Shown in pieces: positions 22,780-36,800 of a DNA stretch of 64,000 nucleotides. A model generated the notes under the pieces. The model saw nothing but the letters and a program-made list of their open reading frames with translations, did no database searches and was not told where the DNA came from. How positions within the stretch are numbered: the stretch's first letter is position 1; every line of letters begins with the position of its first letter. A program made the position numbers and the translations under genes. Source of the DNA: Arbacia lixula. Taxonomy: Eukaryota > Echinodermata > Echinoidea > Arbacioida > Arbaciidae. The DNA lies in assembly GCA_963669155.1 (NCBI GenBank), contig OZ022594.1, positions 19,906,474 through 19,970,473 on the forward strand, given 5' to 3'.

Positions 22780-23325
22780 AGGGTTACTAAATTAGAAAAA
22801 TAGATTCCCTCTAATCTACGTAAAATTATCCACTAAAAATGAATTTCACATTTGTTTGCTGCAATAAAGTCTCATTTTGACGAAAGTGTGAAAAAACGCA
22901 CGCCTCCAGTGACGTCAGAGAAGTCAAAATGCCATAGGTTGTACGGAAGTCAACAAAAAAATATTTCCCTAATATATTCACAACTTTCCCCCTAACTGTG
23001 TAGTAACGCGTTATTGCAGTCACCTGTATCTAGTCATTCAGATTCAATGGATGGAATGCACTTTGAATCTATTAGTTGTTGCTCCTCGGACAAACCTCGG
23101 ACAAGCTTTGGGGTTCCCATTGGTAACGTATTGTTTGAACGGCGTGAATAAAATATGCTGTTGGCATTTATGGAATTTTGACTCCTCTGACATCATGGGA
23201 GGCGTGCGTGTTTTCACATTTTCGTCAAAATGAGACTTTATTGCAGCAAACGATTGTGAAATTCGTTTTTAGTGGATAATTTTATAAAGATTAGTGGGAA
23301 CTTATTTTTCTAATTTAGTAACCCT
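22780..23325. mobile_element. TTAA-flanked foldback element, family C
   Basis: TTAA at 22776-22779 and 23326-23329 flanks inverted arms of about 130 bp. The ends read AAGGGTTACTAAATTAG and CTAATTTAGTAACCCT, and the arms continue through TGCAATAAAGTCTCATTTTG and the ACGCACGCCTCC block. Confidence 0.72.
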
Positions 23326-23534
23326 TTAAGCAAAACTTGAAAATTACAACTCAATATATCTGTCTTCAGTTTGGAAGACTTATCTGTAGTTGTATGCATG
23401 CAAGATATGTTTGATTATTACTGGGAAAGGTAGCTTATGTAATGGATTATATTGCTCTTTTCTTCCTTGTACATGTGAGTACATGCTCAAGATTTCACCA
23501 TGACATTCAATTTTAGTTTGTTTATCTAATTTTT

Positions 23535-24245
23535 GTCTCGCCCACCGGAGGTGAAGGCGAGACTAAGGGATCCAAATGGCGTCCGTCCGTCCATCCGTCG
23601 TCCGTCCGTCGTCGTCCATCCGTCGTCCGTCACAAATGTTAAAGTTTACCTGCAAGACTCTCTTATGATCCATAACTTGGCAACTGTTACAGCAATGGCA
23701 GCCACACTTGGTTGATAGAAGCACTAGGGGTATCTTCATGTTATGGTGTTGTCAGAGGTCATGTGATGATGTCAAAGGTCATTTGAGGTCATATATTAAA
23801 GAGTATGTGCAAGACTCTTTTTCTATGTTAAAGTTTACCTGCAAGACTCTCTTTTGACAAATAACTTCACATAGGTTGCTTGGATTACAACCTAACTTGG
23901 GTCATAGATGCACTGGGGGTACCTTCATGTTATGGTGCCATTGGAGGTCACAGGATAAGGTCAAAGGTCATTTGAGGTCATACGTTAAAGTTTACCTGCA
24001 AGACTCTCTTTTGACAAATAACTTCACATGGGTTGCTTGGATTACAACCTAACTTGGGTCATAGATGCACTGGGGGTACCTTCATGTTATGGTACCGTTG
24101 GAGGTCACAGGATAAGGTCAAAGGTCATTTGAGGTCATACATTAAAGTTTACCTGCAAGACTCTCTTTTGACAAATAACTTCACATGGGTTGCTTGGATT
24201 ACAACCTAACTTGGGTCATAGATGCACTGGGGGTACCTTCATGTT
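23535..24245 (+). mobile_element. GTCTCGCC-headed repeat with 157-bp tandem units
   Basis: It opens with a hairpin GTCTCGCC...GGCGAGAC and a CCGTCCGTC tract, then about four units with a period of 157 bp marked by GCACTGGGGGTACCTTCATG. Perfect DR1 motifs (AGGTCAAAGGTCA) are at 23958-23970 and 24115-24127. No closing inverted end was found. Confidence 0.65.
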
Positions 24246-24246
24246 A

Positions 24247-24886
24247 TATAGAATATTTTTCTAACAAAATGCCTTTTTTATATATCGTTTCCATGACAAC
24301 AACTTTTTTTAGGTCTGATCATGACCTTACATGACGTAGATTGTGATCAGAATCAATGGGACACTTTGGTAAATGTATACTTAGACACTAATTTTGTGTT
24401 CTTATGTTACCAAGTGAGAAATATATGGCACTTCTGTATATTTCTGTTCAATATTTTTGGCACCATGGTGTTGTCATAATAACAGTCATCTTGTGCGTGA
24501 CAGTTATCACTTAGAAATGACTCAATCTTCATTGTTACTATTCTGGCATCTAAATATTTATAAAACTATAAACTAGGATTAGGTTTTATGCTGTGTATTC
24601 ACATAGATTTGAATGGTTTTCTAACAAAATTACCCTTTCGGTTCATATCGTTTCCATGGCAACTTTCACTTTTAGGCATGATCAGGATCTCTTATGACTA
24701 AAATAACAATCAAAATCAACTGGGCACCTCGACAAATATATAACAAGACAATAAGTTTGTGGTTTTAGGTCACCATAATATAAAATATAGAGCAATTACT
24801 TACAATTCTGTAATTTCAGCATTTCTTGGCACCATAGTGTTGTCATAGCAACAGCGCACTAATGCATGACTGTTAACACTTGAAAA
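24247..24886 (+). repeat. Two diverged ~365-bp units carrying RFX X-boxes
   Basis: Each unit begins TTTTCTAACAAAAT, then TATCGTTTCCATG, and ends GGCACCATRGTGTTGTCATA. Exact GTHNYYATRRNAAC matches are GTTTCCATGACAAC (24287), GTTGTCATAATAAC (24470), GTTTCCATGGCAAC (24650) and GTTGTCATAGCAAC (24839). Confidence 0.65.
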
Positions 24887-24889
24887 TAT

Positions 24890-27800
24890 ATGCAAAATGA
24901 AGAAATGAACAATGAAAGAGTAGAGTGTAGAAGGGCGTAAAGGAAGGTAGACCGCAGGGGGACAGGAGGGTAGAGCGTAGAAGGACGGGAAAGAAATGGA
25001 AAATGGAGAAATGAAAAAGCATATTTCATGACACCTAATATGGTCGACTTAGTATGTAAAAGTATACAAAATGAAAGAGTAGAGAGTGGAAGGACTAGAG
25101 GGTAGGGCGTGGAAGGACAGGAGGATAGAGCGCAGAGGGACAGGAGGGGAGAGGGTAGAGGTACGCCCCTAGTAGGAGGGGAGAGGGTAGAGGTACGCCC
25201 TAGAAGGAAGAGAGGGCAGAGCGTAGAAGGACGGGAAAGAAATGGAAAATGGAGAAATGAAAAAGCATATTTCATGACACCTAATATGGTCGACTTAGTA
25301 TGTAAAAGTGTACAAAATGAAAGAGTAGAGTGTGGAAGGACTAGACAGGGTAGGGCGTAGAAGGACAGGAGGGTAGAGCGCTGAGGGACAGGAGGGGAGA
25401 GGGTAGAGGTACGCCCTAGAAGGAAGAGAGGGTAGAGCGTAGAAGGACGGGAAAGAAATGGAAAATGGAGAAATGAAAAAGCATATTTCATGACACCTAA
25501 TATGGTCGACTTAGTATGTAAAAGTATACAAAATGAAAGAGTAGAGAGTGGAAGGACTAGAGGGTAGGGCGTGGAAGGACAGGATGGTAGAGCGAAGAGG
25601 GACAGGAGGGGAGAGGGTAGAGGTACGCCCCTAGTAGGAGGGGAGAGGGTAGAGGTACGCCCTAGAAGGAAGAGAGGGAAGAGCGTAGAAGGACGGGAAA
25701 GAAATGGAAAATGGAGAAATGAAAAAGCATATTTCATGACACCTAATATGGTCGACTTAGTATGTAAAAGTGTACAAAATAAAAGAGTAGAGTGTGGAAG
25801 GACTAGAGGGTAGGGCGTGGAAGGACAGGAGGATAGAGCGCAGAGGGACAGGAGGGGAGAGGGTAGAGGTACGCCCCTAGTAGGAGGGGAGAGGGTAGAG
25901 GTACGCCCTAGAAGGAAGAGAGGGAAGAGCGTAGAAGGACGGGAAAGAAATGGAAAATGGAGAAATGAAAAAGCATATTTCATGACACCTAATATGGTCG
26001 ACTAAGTATGTAAAAGTGTACAAAATGAAAGAGTAGAGTGTGGAAGGACTAGAGGGTAGGGCGTGGAAGGACGGGAGGGTAGAGCGCAGAGGGACAGGAG
26101 GGGAGAGGGTAGAGGTACGCCCTAGAAGAAAGAGAGGGTAGAGCGTAGAAGAACGGGAAAGAAATGGAAAATGGCGAAATGAAAAAGGATATTTCATGAC
26201 ACCTAATATAGTCGATTTAGTATGTAAAAGTGTACAAAATGAAAGAGTAGAGAGTGGAAGGACTAGAGGGTAGGGCGTGGAAGAACAGGAGGATAGAGCG
26301 CAGAGGGACAGGAGGGGAGAGGGTAGAGGTTCGCCCTAGAAGTAAGAGAGGGCAGAGCGTAGAAGGACGGGAAAGAAATGGAAAATGGCGAAATGAAAAA
26401 GTATATTTCATGACACCTAATATAGTAGATTTAGTATGTAAAAGTGTACAAAATGAAAGAGTAGAGTGTGGAAGGACTAGAGGGTAGGGCGTAGAAGGAC
26501 GGGAGGGTAGAGCGCAGAGGGACAGGATGGGAGAGGGTAGAGGTACGCCCCTAGTATGAGGGGAGAGGGTAGAGGTACGCCTTAGAAGGAAGAGAGGTAG
26601 AGCGTAGAAGGACGGGAAAGAAATGGAAAATGGCGAAATGAAAAAGGATATTTCATGACACCTAATATAGTAGATTTAGTATGTAAAAGTGTACAAAATG
26701 AAAGAGTAGAGTGTGGAAGGACTAGAGGGTAGGGCGTGGAAGGACGGGAGGGTAGAGCGCAGAGGGACAGGATGGGAGAGGGTAGAGGTACGCCCTAGAA
26801 GGAAGAGAGGGTAGAGCGTAGAAGGACGGGAAAGAAATGGAAAATGGCGAAATGAAAAAGCATATTTCATGACACCTAATATAGTCGATTTAGTATGTAA
26901 AAGTGTACAAAATGAAAGAGTAGAGAGTGGAAGGACTAGAGGGTAGGGCGTGGAAGGACAGGAGGATAGAGCGCAGAGGGACAGGAGGGGAGAGGATAGA
27001 GGTACGCCCCTAGTAGGAGGGGAGAGGGTAGAGGTACGCCCTAGAAGGAAGAGAGGGCAGAGCGTAGAAGGACGGGAAAGAAATGGAAAATGGCGAAATG
27101 AAAAAGTATATTTCATGACACCTAATATAGTAGATTTAGTATGTAAAAGTGTACAAAATGAAAGAGTAGAGTGTGGAAGGACTAGAGGGTAGGGCGTGGA
27201 AGGACGGGAGGGTAGAGCGCAGAGGGACAGGATGGGAGAGGGTAGAGGTACGCCCTAGAAGGAAGAGAGGGTAGAGCGTAGAAGGACGGGAAAGAAATGG
27301 AAAATGGCGAAATGAAAAGGCATATTTCATGACACCTAATATAGTCGATTTAGTATGTAAAAGTGTACAAAATGAAAGAGTAGAGAGTGGAAGGACTAGA
27401 GGGTAGGGCGTGGAAGGACTGAAGGGTAGAGCGCAGAGGGACAGGAGGGGAGAGGGTAGAGGTACGCCCCTAGTAGGAGGGGAGAGGGTAGAGGTACGCC
27501 CTAGAAGGAAGAGAGGGCAGAGCGTAGAAGGACGGGAAAGAAATGGAAAATGGCGAAATGAAAAAGGATATTTCATGACACCTAATATAGTCGATTTAGT
27601 ATGTAAAAGTGTACAAAATGAAAGAGTAGAGAGTGGAAGGACTAGAGGGTAGGGCGTGGAAGGACTGGAGGGTAGAGCGCAGAGGGACAGGAGGGGAGAG
27701 GGTAGAGGTACGCCCCTAGTAGGAGGGGAGAGGGTAGAGGTACGCCCTAGAAGGAAGAGAGGGTAGAGCGTAGAAGGACGGGAAAGAAATGGAAAATGGA

Positions 27801-30800
27801 GAAATGAAAAAGCATATTTCATGACACCTAATATGGTCGACTTAGTATGTAAAAGTGTATAAAATGAAAGAGTAGAGTTTGGGAGGACTAGAGGGAAGGG
27901 CGTGGAAGGACGGGAGGGTAGAGCGCAGAGGGACAGGAGGGGAGAGGGTAGAGGTACGCCCTAGAAGAAAGAGAGGGTAGAGCGTAGAAGAACGGGAAAG
28001 AAATGGAAAATGGCGAAATGAAAAAGGATATTTCATGACACCTAATATAGTCGATTTAGTATGTAAAAGTGTACAAAATGAAAGAGTAGAGAGTGGAAGG
28101 ACTAGAGGGTAGGGCTTGGAAGGACAGGAGGATAGAGCGCAGAGGGACAGGAGGGGAGAGGGTAGAGGTACGCCCCTAGTAGGAGGGGAGAGGGTAGAGG
28201 TACGCCCTAGAAGGAAGAGAGGGCAGAGCGTAGAAGGACGGGAAAGAAATGGAAAATGGCGAAATGAAAAAGGATATTTCATGACACCTAATATAGTAGA
28301 TTTAGTATGTAAAAGTGTACAAAATGAAAGAGTAGAGTTATGTGGGAGGACTAGAGGGTAGGGCGTGGAAGGACGGGAGGGTAGAGCGCAGAGGGACAGG
28401 ATGGGAGAGGGTAGAGGTACGCCCTAGAAGGAAGAGAGGGTAGAGCGTAGAAGGACGGGAAAGAAATGGAAAATGGCGAAATGAAAAAGCATATTTCATG
28501 ACACCTAATATAGTAGATTTAGTATGTAAAAGTGTACAAAATGAAAGAGTAGAGTGTGGAAGGACTAGAGGGTAGGGCGTGGAAGGACAGGAGGATAGAG
28601 CGCAGAGGGACAGGAGGGGAGAGGGTAGAGGTACGCCCCTAGTAGGAGGGGAGAGGGTAGAGGTACGCCCTAGAAGGAAGAGAGGGTAGAGCGTAGAAGG
28701 ACGGGAAAGAAATGGAAAATGGCGAAATGAAAAAGCATATTTCATGACACCTAATATAGTCGATTTAGTATGTAAAAGTGTACAAAATGAAAGAGTAGAG
28801 AGTGGAAGGACTAGAGGGTAGGGCGTGGAAGGACAGGAGGATAGAGCGCAGAGGGACAGGAGGGGAGAGGGTAGAGGTACGCCCCTAGTAGGAGGGGAGA
28901 GGGTAGAGGTACGCCCTAGAAGGAAGAGAGGGCAGAGCGTAGAAGGACGGGAAAGAAATGGAAAATGGAGAATGAAAAAGCACACCTAATATAGTCGACT
29001 TTGTATGTATTAGTATACAAAATGAAAGAGTAGAGTGTAGAAGGATTCGAGGATAGGGCGTAGAAGGACGGGAGGGTAGAGCGCAGAGGGACAGGATGGG
29101 AGAGGGTAGAGGTACGCCCTAGAAGGAAGAGAGGGTAGAGCGTAGAAGGACGGGAAAGAAATGGAAAATGGAGAAATGAAAAAGCATATTTCATGACACC
29201 TAACATAGTCGATTTAGTATGTAAAAGTGTACAAAATGAAAGAGTAGAGAGTGGAAGGACTAGAGGGTAGGGCGTAGAAGGACGGGAGGGTAGAGCGCAG
29301 AGGGACAGGATGGGAGAGGGTAGAGGTACGCCCTAGAAGGAAGAGAGGGTAGAGCGTAGAAGGAATGGAAAGAAATGGAAAATGGCGAATTGAAAAAGGA
29401 TATTTCATGACACCTAATATAGTCGATTTAGTATGTAAAAGTGTACAAAATGAAAGAGTAGAGAGTGGAAGGACTAGAGGGTAGGGCGTGGAAGGACAGG
29501 AGGGTAGAGCGCAGAGGGACAGGAGGGGAGAGGGTAGAGGTACGCCCCTAGTAGGAGGGGAGAGGGTAGAGGTACGCCCTAGAAGGAAGAGAGGGCAGAG
29601 CGTAGAAGGACGGGAAAGAAATGGAAAATGGCGAAATGAAAAAGGATATTTCATGACACCTAATATAGTCGATTTAGTATGTAAAAGTGTACAAAATGAA
29701 AGAGTAGAGAGTGGAAGGACTAGAGGGTAGGGCGTGGAAGGACTGGAGGGTAGAGCGCAGAGGGACAGGAGGGGAGAGGGTAGAGGTACGCCCCTAGTAG
29801 GAGGGGAGAGGGTAGAGGTACGCCCTAGAAGGAAGAGAGGGAAGAGCGTAGAAGGACGGGAAAGAAATGGAAAATGGAGAAATGAAAAAGCATATTTCAT
29901 GACACCTAATATGGTCGACTTAGTATGTAAAAGTGTACAAAATGAAAGAGTAGAGTTTGGAAGGACTAGAGGGTAGGGCGTGGAAGGACGGGAGGGTAGA
30001 GCGCAGAGGGACAGGAGGGGAGAGGGTAGAGGTACGCCCTAGAAGAAAGAGAGGGTAGAGCGTAGAAGAACGGGAAAGAAATGGAAAATGGCGAAATGAA
30101 AAAGGATATTTCATGACACCTAATATAGTCGATTTAGTATGTAAAAGTGTACAAAATGAAAGAGTAGAGAGTGGAAGGACTAGAGGGTAGGGCTTGGAAG
30201 GACAGGAGGATAGAGCGCAGAGGGACAGGAGGGGAGAGGGTAGAGGTACGCCCCTAGTAGGAGGGGAGAGGGTAGAGGTACGCCCTAGAAGGAAGAGAGG
30301 GCAGAGCGTAGAAGGACGGGAAAGAAATGGAAAATGGCGAAATGAAAAAGGATATTTCATGACACCTAATATAGTCGATTTAGTATGTAAAAGTGTACAA
30401 AATGAAAGAGTAGAGAGTGGAAGGACTAGAGGGTAGGGCGTAGAAGGACGGGAGGGTAGAGCGCAGAGGGACAGGATGGGAGAGGGTAGAGGTACGCCCC
30501 TAGTAGGAGGGGAGAGGGTAGAGGTACGCCCTAGAAGGAAGAGAGGTAGAGCGTAGAAGGACGGGAAAGAAATGGAAAATGGCGAAATGAAAAAGGATAT
30601 TTCATGACACCTAATATAGTAGATTTAGTATGTAAAAGTGTACAAAATGAAAGAGTAGAGTGTGGAAGGACTAGAGGGTAGGGCGTGGAAGGACGGGAGG
30701 GTAGAGCGCAGAGGGACAGGAGGGGAGAGGGTAGAGGTATGCCCTAGAAGGAAGAGAGGGCAGAGCGTAGAAGGACGGGAAAGAAATAAAAAATGGCGAA

Positions 30801-33800
30801 ATGAAAAAGGATATTTCATGACACCTAATATAGTAGATTTAGTATGTAAAAGTGTACAAAATGAAAGAGTAGAGAGTGGAAGGACTAGAGGGTAGGGCGT
30901 GGAAGGACTGGAGGGTAGAGCGCAGAGGGACAGGAGGGGAGAGGGTAGAGGTACGCCCTAGAAGGAAGAGAGGGAAGAGCGTAGAAGGACGGGAAAGAAA
31001 TGGAAAATGGAGAAATGAAAAAGCATATTTCATGACACCTAATATGGTCGACTTAGTATGTAAAAGTGTACAAAATGAAAGAGTAGAGTGTGGAAGGACT
31101 AGAGGGTAGGGCGTGGAAGGACGGGAGGGTAGAGCGCAGAGGGACAGGATGGGAGAGGGTAGAGGTACGCCCTAGAAGGAAGAGAGGGTAGAGCGTAGAA
31201 GGACGGGAAAGAAATGGAAAATGGCGAAATGAAAAGGCATATTTCATGACACCTAATATAGTCGATTTAGTATGTAAAAGTGTACAAAATGAAAGAGTAG
31301 AGAGTGGAAGGACTAGAGGGTAGGGCGTAGAAGGACGGGAGGGTAGAGCGCAGAGGGACAGGATGGGAGAGGGTAGAGGTACGCCCTAGAAGGAAGAGAG
31401 GGTAGAGCGTAGAAGGAATGGAAAGAAATGGAAAATGGCGAATTGAAAAAGGATATTTCATGACACCTAATATAGTCGATTTAGTATGTAAAAGTGTACA
31501 AAATGAAAGAGTAGAGAGTGGAAGGACTAGAGGGTAGGGCGTGGAAGGACAGGAGGGTAAAGCGCAGAGGGACAGGAGGGGAGAGGGTAGAGGTACGCCC
31601 TAGAAGGAAGAGAGGTAGAGCGTAGAAGGACGGGAAAGAAATGGAAAATGGCGAAATGAAAAAGGATATTTCATGACACCTAATATAGTAGATTTAGTAT
31701 GTAAAAGTGTACAAAATGAAAGAGTAGAGTGTGGAAGGACTAGAGGGTAGGGCGTGGAAGGACAGGAGGATAGAGCGCAGAGGGACAGGAGGGGAGAGGG
31801 TAGAGGTACGCCCCTAGTAGGAGGGGAGAGGGTAGAGGTACGCCCTAGAAGGAAGAGAGGGTAGAGCGTAGAAGGACGGGAAAGAAATGGAAAATGGCGA
31901 AATGAAAAAGGATATTTCATGACACCTAATATAGTCGATTTAGTATGTAAAAGTGTACAAAATGAAAGAGTAGAGAGTGGAAGGACTAGAGGGTAGGGCG
32001 TGGAAGGACAGGAGGATAGAGCGCAGAGGGACAGGAGGGGAGAGGGTAGAGGTACGCCCCTAGTAGGAGGGGAGAGGGTAGAGGTACGCCCTAGAAGGAA
32101 GAGAGGGCAGAGCGTAGAAGGACGGGAAAGAAATGGAAAATGGAGAATGAAAAAGCACACCTAATATAGTCGACTTTGTATGTATTAGTATACAAAATGA
32201 AAGAGTAGAGTGTAGAAGGATTCGAGGATAGGGCGTAGAAGGACGGGAGGGTAGAGCGCAGAGGGACAGGATGGGAGAGGGTAGAGGTACGCCCTAGAAG
32301 GAAGAGAGGGTAGAGCGTAGAAGGACGGGAAAGAAATGGAAAATGGAGAAATGAAAAAGCATATTTCATGACACCTAACATAGTCGATTTAGTATGTAAA
32401 AGTGTACAAAATGAAAGAGTAGAGAGTGGAAGGACTAGAGGGTAGGGCGTAGAAGGACGGGAGGGTAGAGCGCAGAGGGACAGGATGGGAGAGGGTAGAG
32501 GTACGCCCTAGAAGGAAGAGAGGGTAGAGCGTAGAAGGAATGGAAAGAAATGGAAAATGGCGAATTGAAAAAGGATATTTCATGACACCTAATATAGTCG
32601 ATTTAGTATGTAAAAGTGTACAAAATGAAAGAGTAGAGAGTGGAAGGACTAGAGGGTAGGGCGTGGAAGGACAGGAGGGTAGAGCGCAGAGGGACAGGAG
32701 GGGAGAGGGTAGAGGTACGCCCCTAGTAGGAGGGGAGAGGGTAGAGGTACGCCCTAGAAGGAAGAGAGGGCAGAGCGTAGAAGGACGGGAAAGAAATGGA
32801 AAATGGCGAAATGAAAAAGGATATTTCATGACACCTAATATAGTCGATTTAGTATGTAAAAGTGTACAAAATGAAAGAGTAGAGAGTGGAAGGACTAGAG
32901 GGTAGGGCGTGGAAGGACTGGAGGGTAGAGCGCAGAGGGACAGGAGGGGAGAGGGTAGAGGTACGCCCCTAGTAGGAGGGGAGAGGGTAGAGGTACGCCC
33001 TAGAAGAGGAGAGGGAAGAGCGTAGAAGGACGGGAAAGAAATGGAAAATGGAGAAATGAAAAAGCATATTTCATGACACCTAATATGGTCGACTTAGTAT
33101 GTAAAAGTGTATAAAATGAAAGAGTAGAGTTTGGAAGGACTAGAGGGTAGGGCGTGGAAGGACGGGAGGGTAGAGCGCAGAGGGACAGGAGGGGAGAGGG
33201 TAGAGGTACGCCCTAGAAGAAAGAGAGGGTAGAGCGTAGAAGAACGGGAAAGAAATGGAAAATGGCGAAATGAAAAAGGATATTTCATGACACCTAATAT
33301 AGTCGATTTAGTATGTAAAAGTGTACAAAATGAAAGAGTAGAGAGTGGAAGGACTAGAGGGTAGGGCTTGGAAGGACAGGAGGATAGAGCGCAGAGGGAC
33401 AGGAGGGGAGAGGGTAGAGGTACGCCCCTAGTAGGAGGGGAGAGGGTAGAGGTACGCCCTAGAAGGAAGAGAGGGCAGAGCGTAGAAGGACGGGAAAGAA
33501 ATGGAAAATGGCGAAATGAAAAAGGATATTTCATGACACCTAATATAGTCGATTTAGTATGTAAAAGTGTACAAAATGAAAGAGTAGAGAGTGGAAGGAC
33601 TAGAGGGTAGGGCGTAGAAGGACGGGAGGGTAGAGCGCAGAGGGACAGGATGGGAGAGGGTAGAGGTACGCCCCTAGTAGGAGGGGAGAGGGTAGAGGTA
33701 CGCCCTAGAAGGAAGAGAGGTAGAGCGTAGAAGGACGGGAAAGAAATGGAAAATGGCGAAATGAAAAAGGATATTTCATGACACCTAATATAGTAGATTT

Positions 33801-36800
33801 AGTATGTAAAAGCGTACAAAATGAAAGAGTAGAGTGTGGAAGGACTAGAGGGTAGGGCGTGGAAGGACGGGAGGGTAGAGCGCAGAGGGACAGGATGGGA
33901 GAGGGTAGAGGTACGCCCTAGAAGGAAGAGAGGGTAGAGCGTAGAAGGACGGGAAAGAAATGGAAAATGGCGAAATGAAAAAGCATATTTCATGACACCT
34001 AATATAGTCGATTTAGTATGTAAAAGTGTACAAAATGAAAGAGTAGAGAGTGGAAGGACTAGAGGGTAGGGCGTGGAAGGACTGGAGGGTAGAGCGCAGA
34101 GGGACAGGAGGGGAGAGGGTACAGGTACGCCCCTAGTAGGAGGGGAGAGGGTAGAGGTACGCCCTAGAAGGAAGAGAGGGCAGAGCGTAGAAGGACGGGA
34201 AAGAAATGGAAAATGGCGAAATGAAAAAGGATATTTCATGACACCTAATATAGTAGATTTAGTATGTAAAAGTGTACAAAATGAAAGAGTAGAGAGTGGA
34301 AGGACTAGAGGGTAGGGCGTGGAAGGACTGGAGGGTAGAGCGCAGAGGGACAGGAGGGGAGAGGGTAGAGGTACGCCCCTAGTAGGAGGGGAGAGGGTAG
34401 AGGTACGCCCTAGAAGGAAGAGAGGGTAGAGCGTAGAAGGACGGGAAAGAAGTGGAAAATGGCGAAATGAAAAAGGATATTTCATGACACCTAATATAGT
34501 AGATTTAGTATGTAAAAGTGTACAAAATGAAAGAGTAGAGTGTGGGAGGACTAGAGGGTAGGGCGTGGAAGGACGGGAGGGTAGAGCGCAGAGGGACAGG
34601 ATGGGAGAGGGTAGAGGTACGCCCTAGAAGGAAGAGAGGGTAGAGCGTAGAAGGACGGGAAAGAAATGGAAAATGGCGAAATGAAAAAGCATATTTCATG
34701 ACACCTAATATAGTAGATTTAGTATGTAAAAGTGTACAAAATGAAAGAGTAGAGTGTGGAAGGACTAGAGGGTAGGGCGTGGAAGGACAGGAGGATAGAG
34801 CGCAGAGGGACAGGAGGGGAGAGGGTAGAGGTACGCCCCTAGTAGGAGGGGAGAGGGTAGAGGTACGCCCTAGAAGGAAGAGAGGGTAGAGCGTAGAAGG
34901 ACGGGAAAGAAATGGAAAATGGCGAAATGAAAAAGCATATTTCATGACACCTAATATAGTCGATTTAGTATGTAAAAGTGTACAAAATGAAAGAGTAGAG
35001 AGTGGAAGGACTAGAGGGTAGGGCGTGGAAGGACAGGAGGATAGAGCGCAGAGGGACAGGAGGGGAGAGGGTAGAGGTACGCCCCTAGTAGGAGGGGAGA
35101 GGGTAGAGGTACGCCCTAGAAGGAAGAGAGGGCAGAGCGTAGAAGGACGGGAAAGAAATGGAAAATGGAGAATGAAAAAGCACACCTAATATAGTCGACT
35201 TTGTATGTATTAGTATACAAAATGAAAGAGTAGAGTGTAGAAGGATTCGAGGATAGGGCGTAGAAGGACGGGAGGGTAGAGCGCAGAGGGACAGGATGGG
35301 AGAGGGTAGAGGTACGCCCTAGAAGGAAGAGAGGGTAGAGCGTAGAAGGACGGGAAAGAAATGGAAAATGGAGAAATGAAAAAGCATATTTCATGACACC
35401 TAACATAGTCGATTTAGTATGTAAAAGTGTACAAAATGAAAGAGTAGAGAGTGGAAGGACTAGAGGGTAGGGCGTAGAAGGACGGGAGGGTAGAGCGCAG
35501 AGGGACAGGATGGGAGAGGGTAGAGGTACGCCCTAGAAGGAAGAGAGGGTAGAGCGTAGAAGGAATGGAAAGAAATGGAAAATGGCGAATTGAAAAAGGA
35601 TATTTCATGACACCTAATATAGTCGATTTAGTATGTAAAAGTGTACAAAATGAAAGAGTAGAGAGTGGAAGGACTAGAGGGTAGGGCGTGGAAGGACAGG
35701 AGGGTAGAGCGCAGAGGGACAGGAGGGGAGAGGGTAGAGGTACGCCCCTAGTAGGAGGGGAGAGGGTAGAGGTACGCCCTAGAAGGAAGAGAGGGCAGAG
35801 CGTAGAAGGACGGGAAAGAAATGGAAAATGGCGAAATGAAAAAGCATATTTCATGACACCTAATATAGTCGATTTAGTATGTAAAAGTGTACAAAATGAA
35901 AGAGTAGAGAGTGGAAGGACTAGAGGGTAGGGCGTGGAAGGACTGGAGGGTAGAGCGCAGAGGGACAGGAGGGGAGAGGGTAGAGGTACGCCCCTAGTAG
36001 GAGGGGAGAGGGTAGAGGTACGCCCTAGAAGGAAGAGAGGGAAGAGCGTAGAAGGACGGGAAAGAAATGGAAAATGGAGAAATGAAAAAGCATATTTCAT
36101 GACACCTAATATGGTCGACTTAGTATGTAAAAGTGTACAAAATGAAAGAGTAGAGTTTGGAAGGACTAGAGGGTAGGGCGTGGAAGGACGGGAGGGTAGA
36201 GCGCAGAGGGACAGGAGGGGAGAGGGTAGAGGTACGCCCTAGAAGAAAGAGAGGGTAGAGCGTAGAAGAACGGGAAAGAAATGGAAAATGGCGAAATGAA
36301 AAAGGATATTTCATGACACCTAATATAGTCGATTTAGTATGTAAAAGTGTACAAAATGAAAGAGTAGAGAGTGGAAGGACTAGAGGGTAGGGCTTGGAAG
36401 GACAGGAGGATAGAGCGCAGAGGGACAGGAGGGGAGAGGGTAGAGGTACGCCCCTAGTAGGAGGGGAGAGGGTAGAGGTACGCCCTAGAAGGAAGAGAGG
36501 GCAGAGCGTAGAAGGACGGGAAAGAAATGGAAAATGGCGAAATGAAAAAGGATATTTCATGACACCTAATATAGTCGATTTAGTATGTAAAAGTGTACAA
36601 AATGAAAGAGTAGAGAGTGGAAGGACTAGAGGGTAGGGCGTAGAAGGACGGGAGGGTAGAGCGCAGAGGGACAGGATGGGAGAGGGTAGAGGTACGCCCC
36701 TAGTAGGAGGGGAGAGGGTAGAGGTACGCCCTAGAAGGAAGAGAGGTAGAGCGTAGAAGGACGGGAAAGAAATGGAAAATGGCGAAATGAAAAAGGATAT

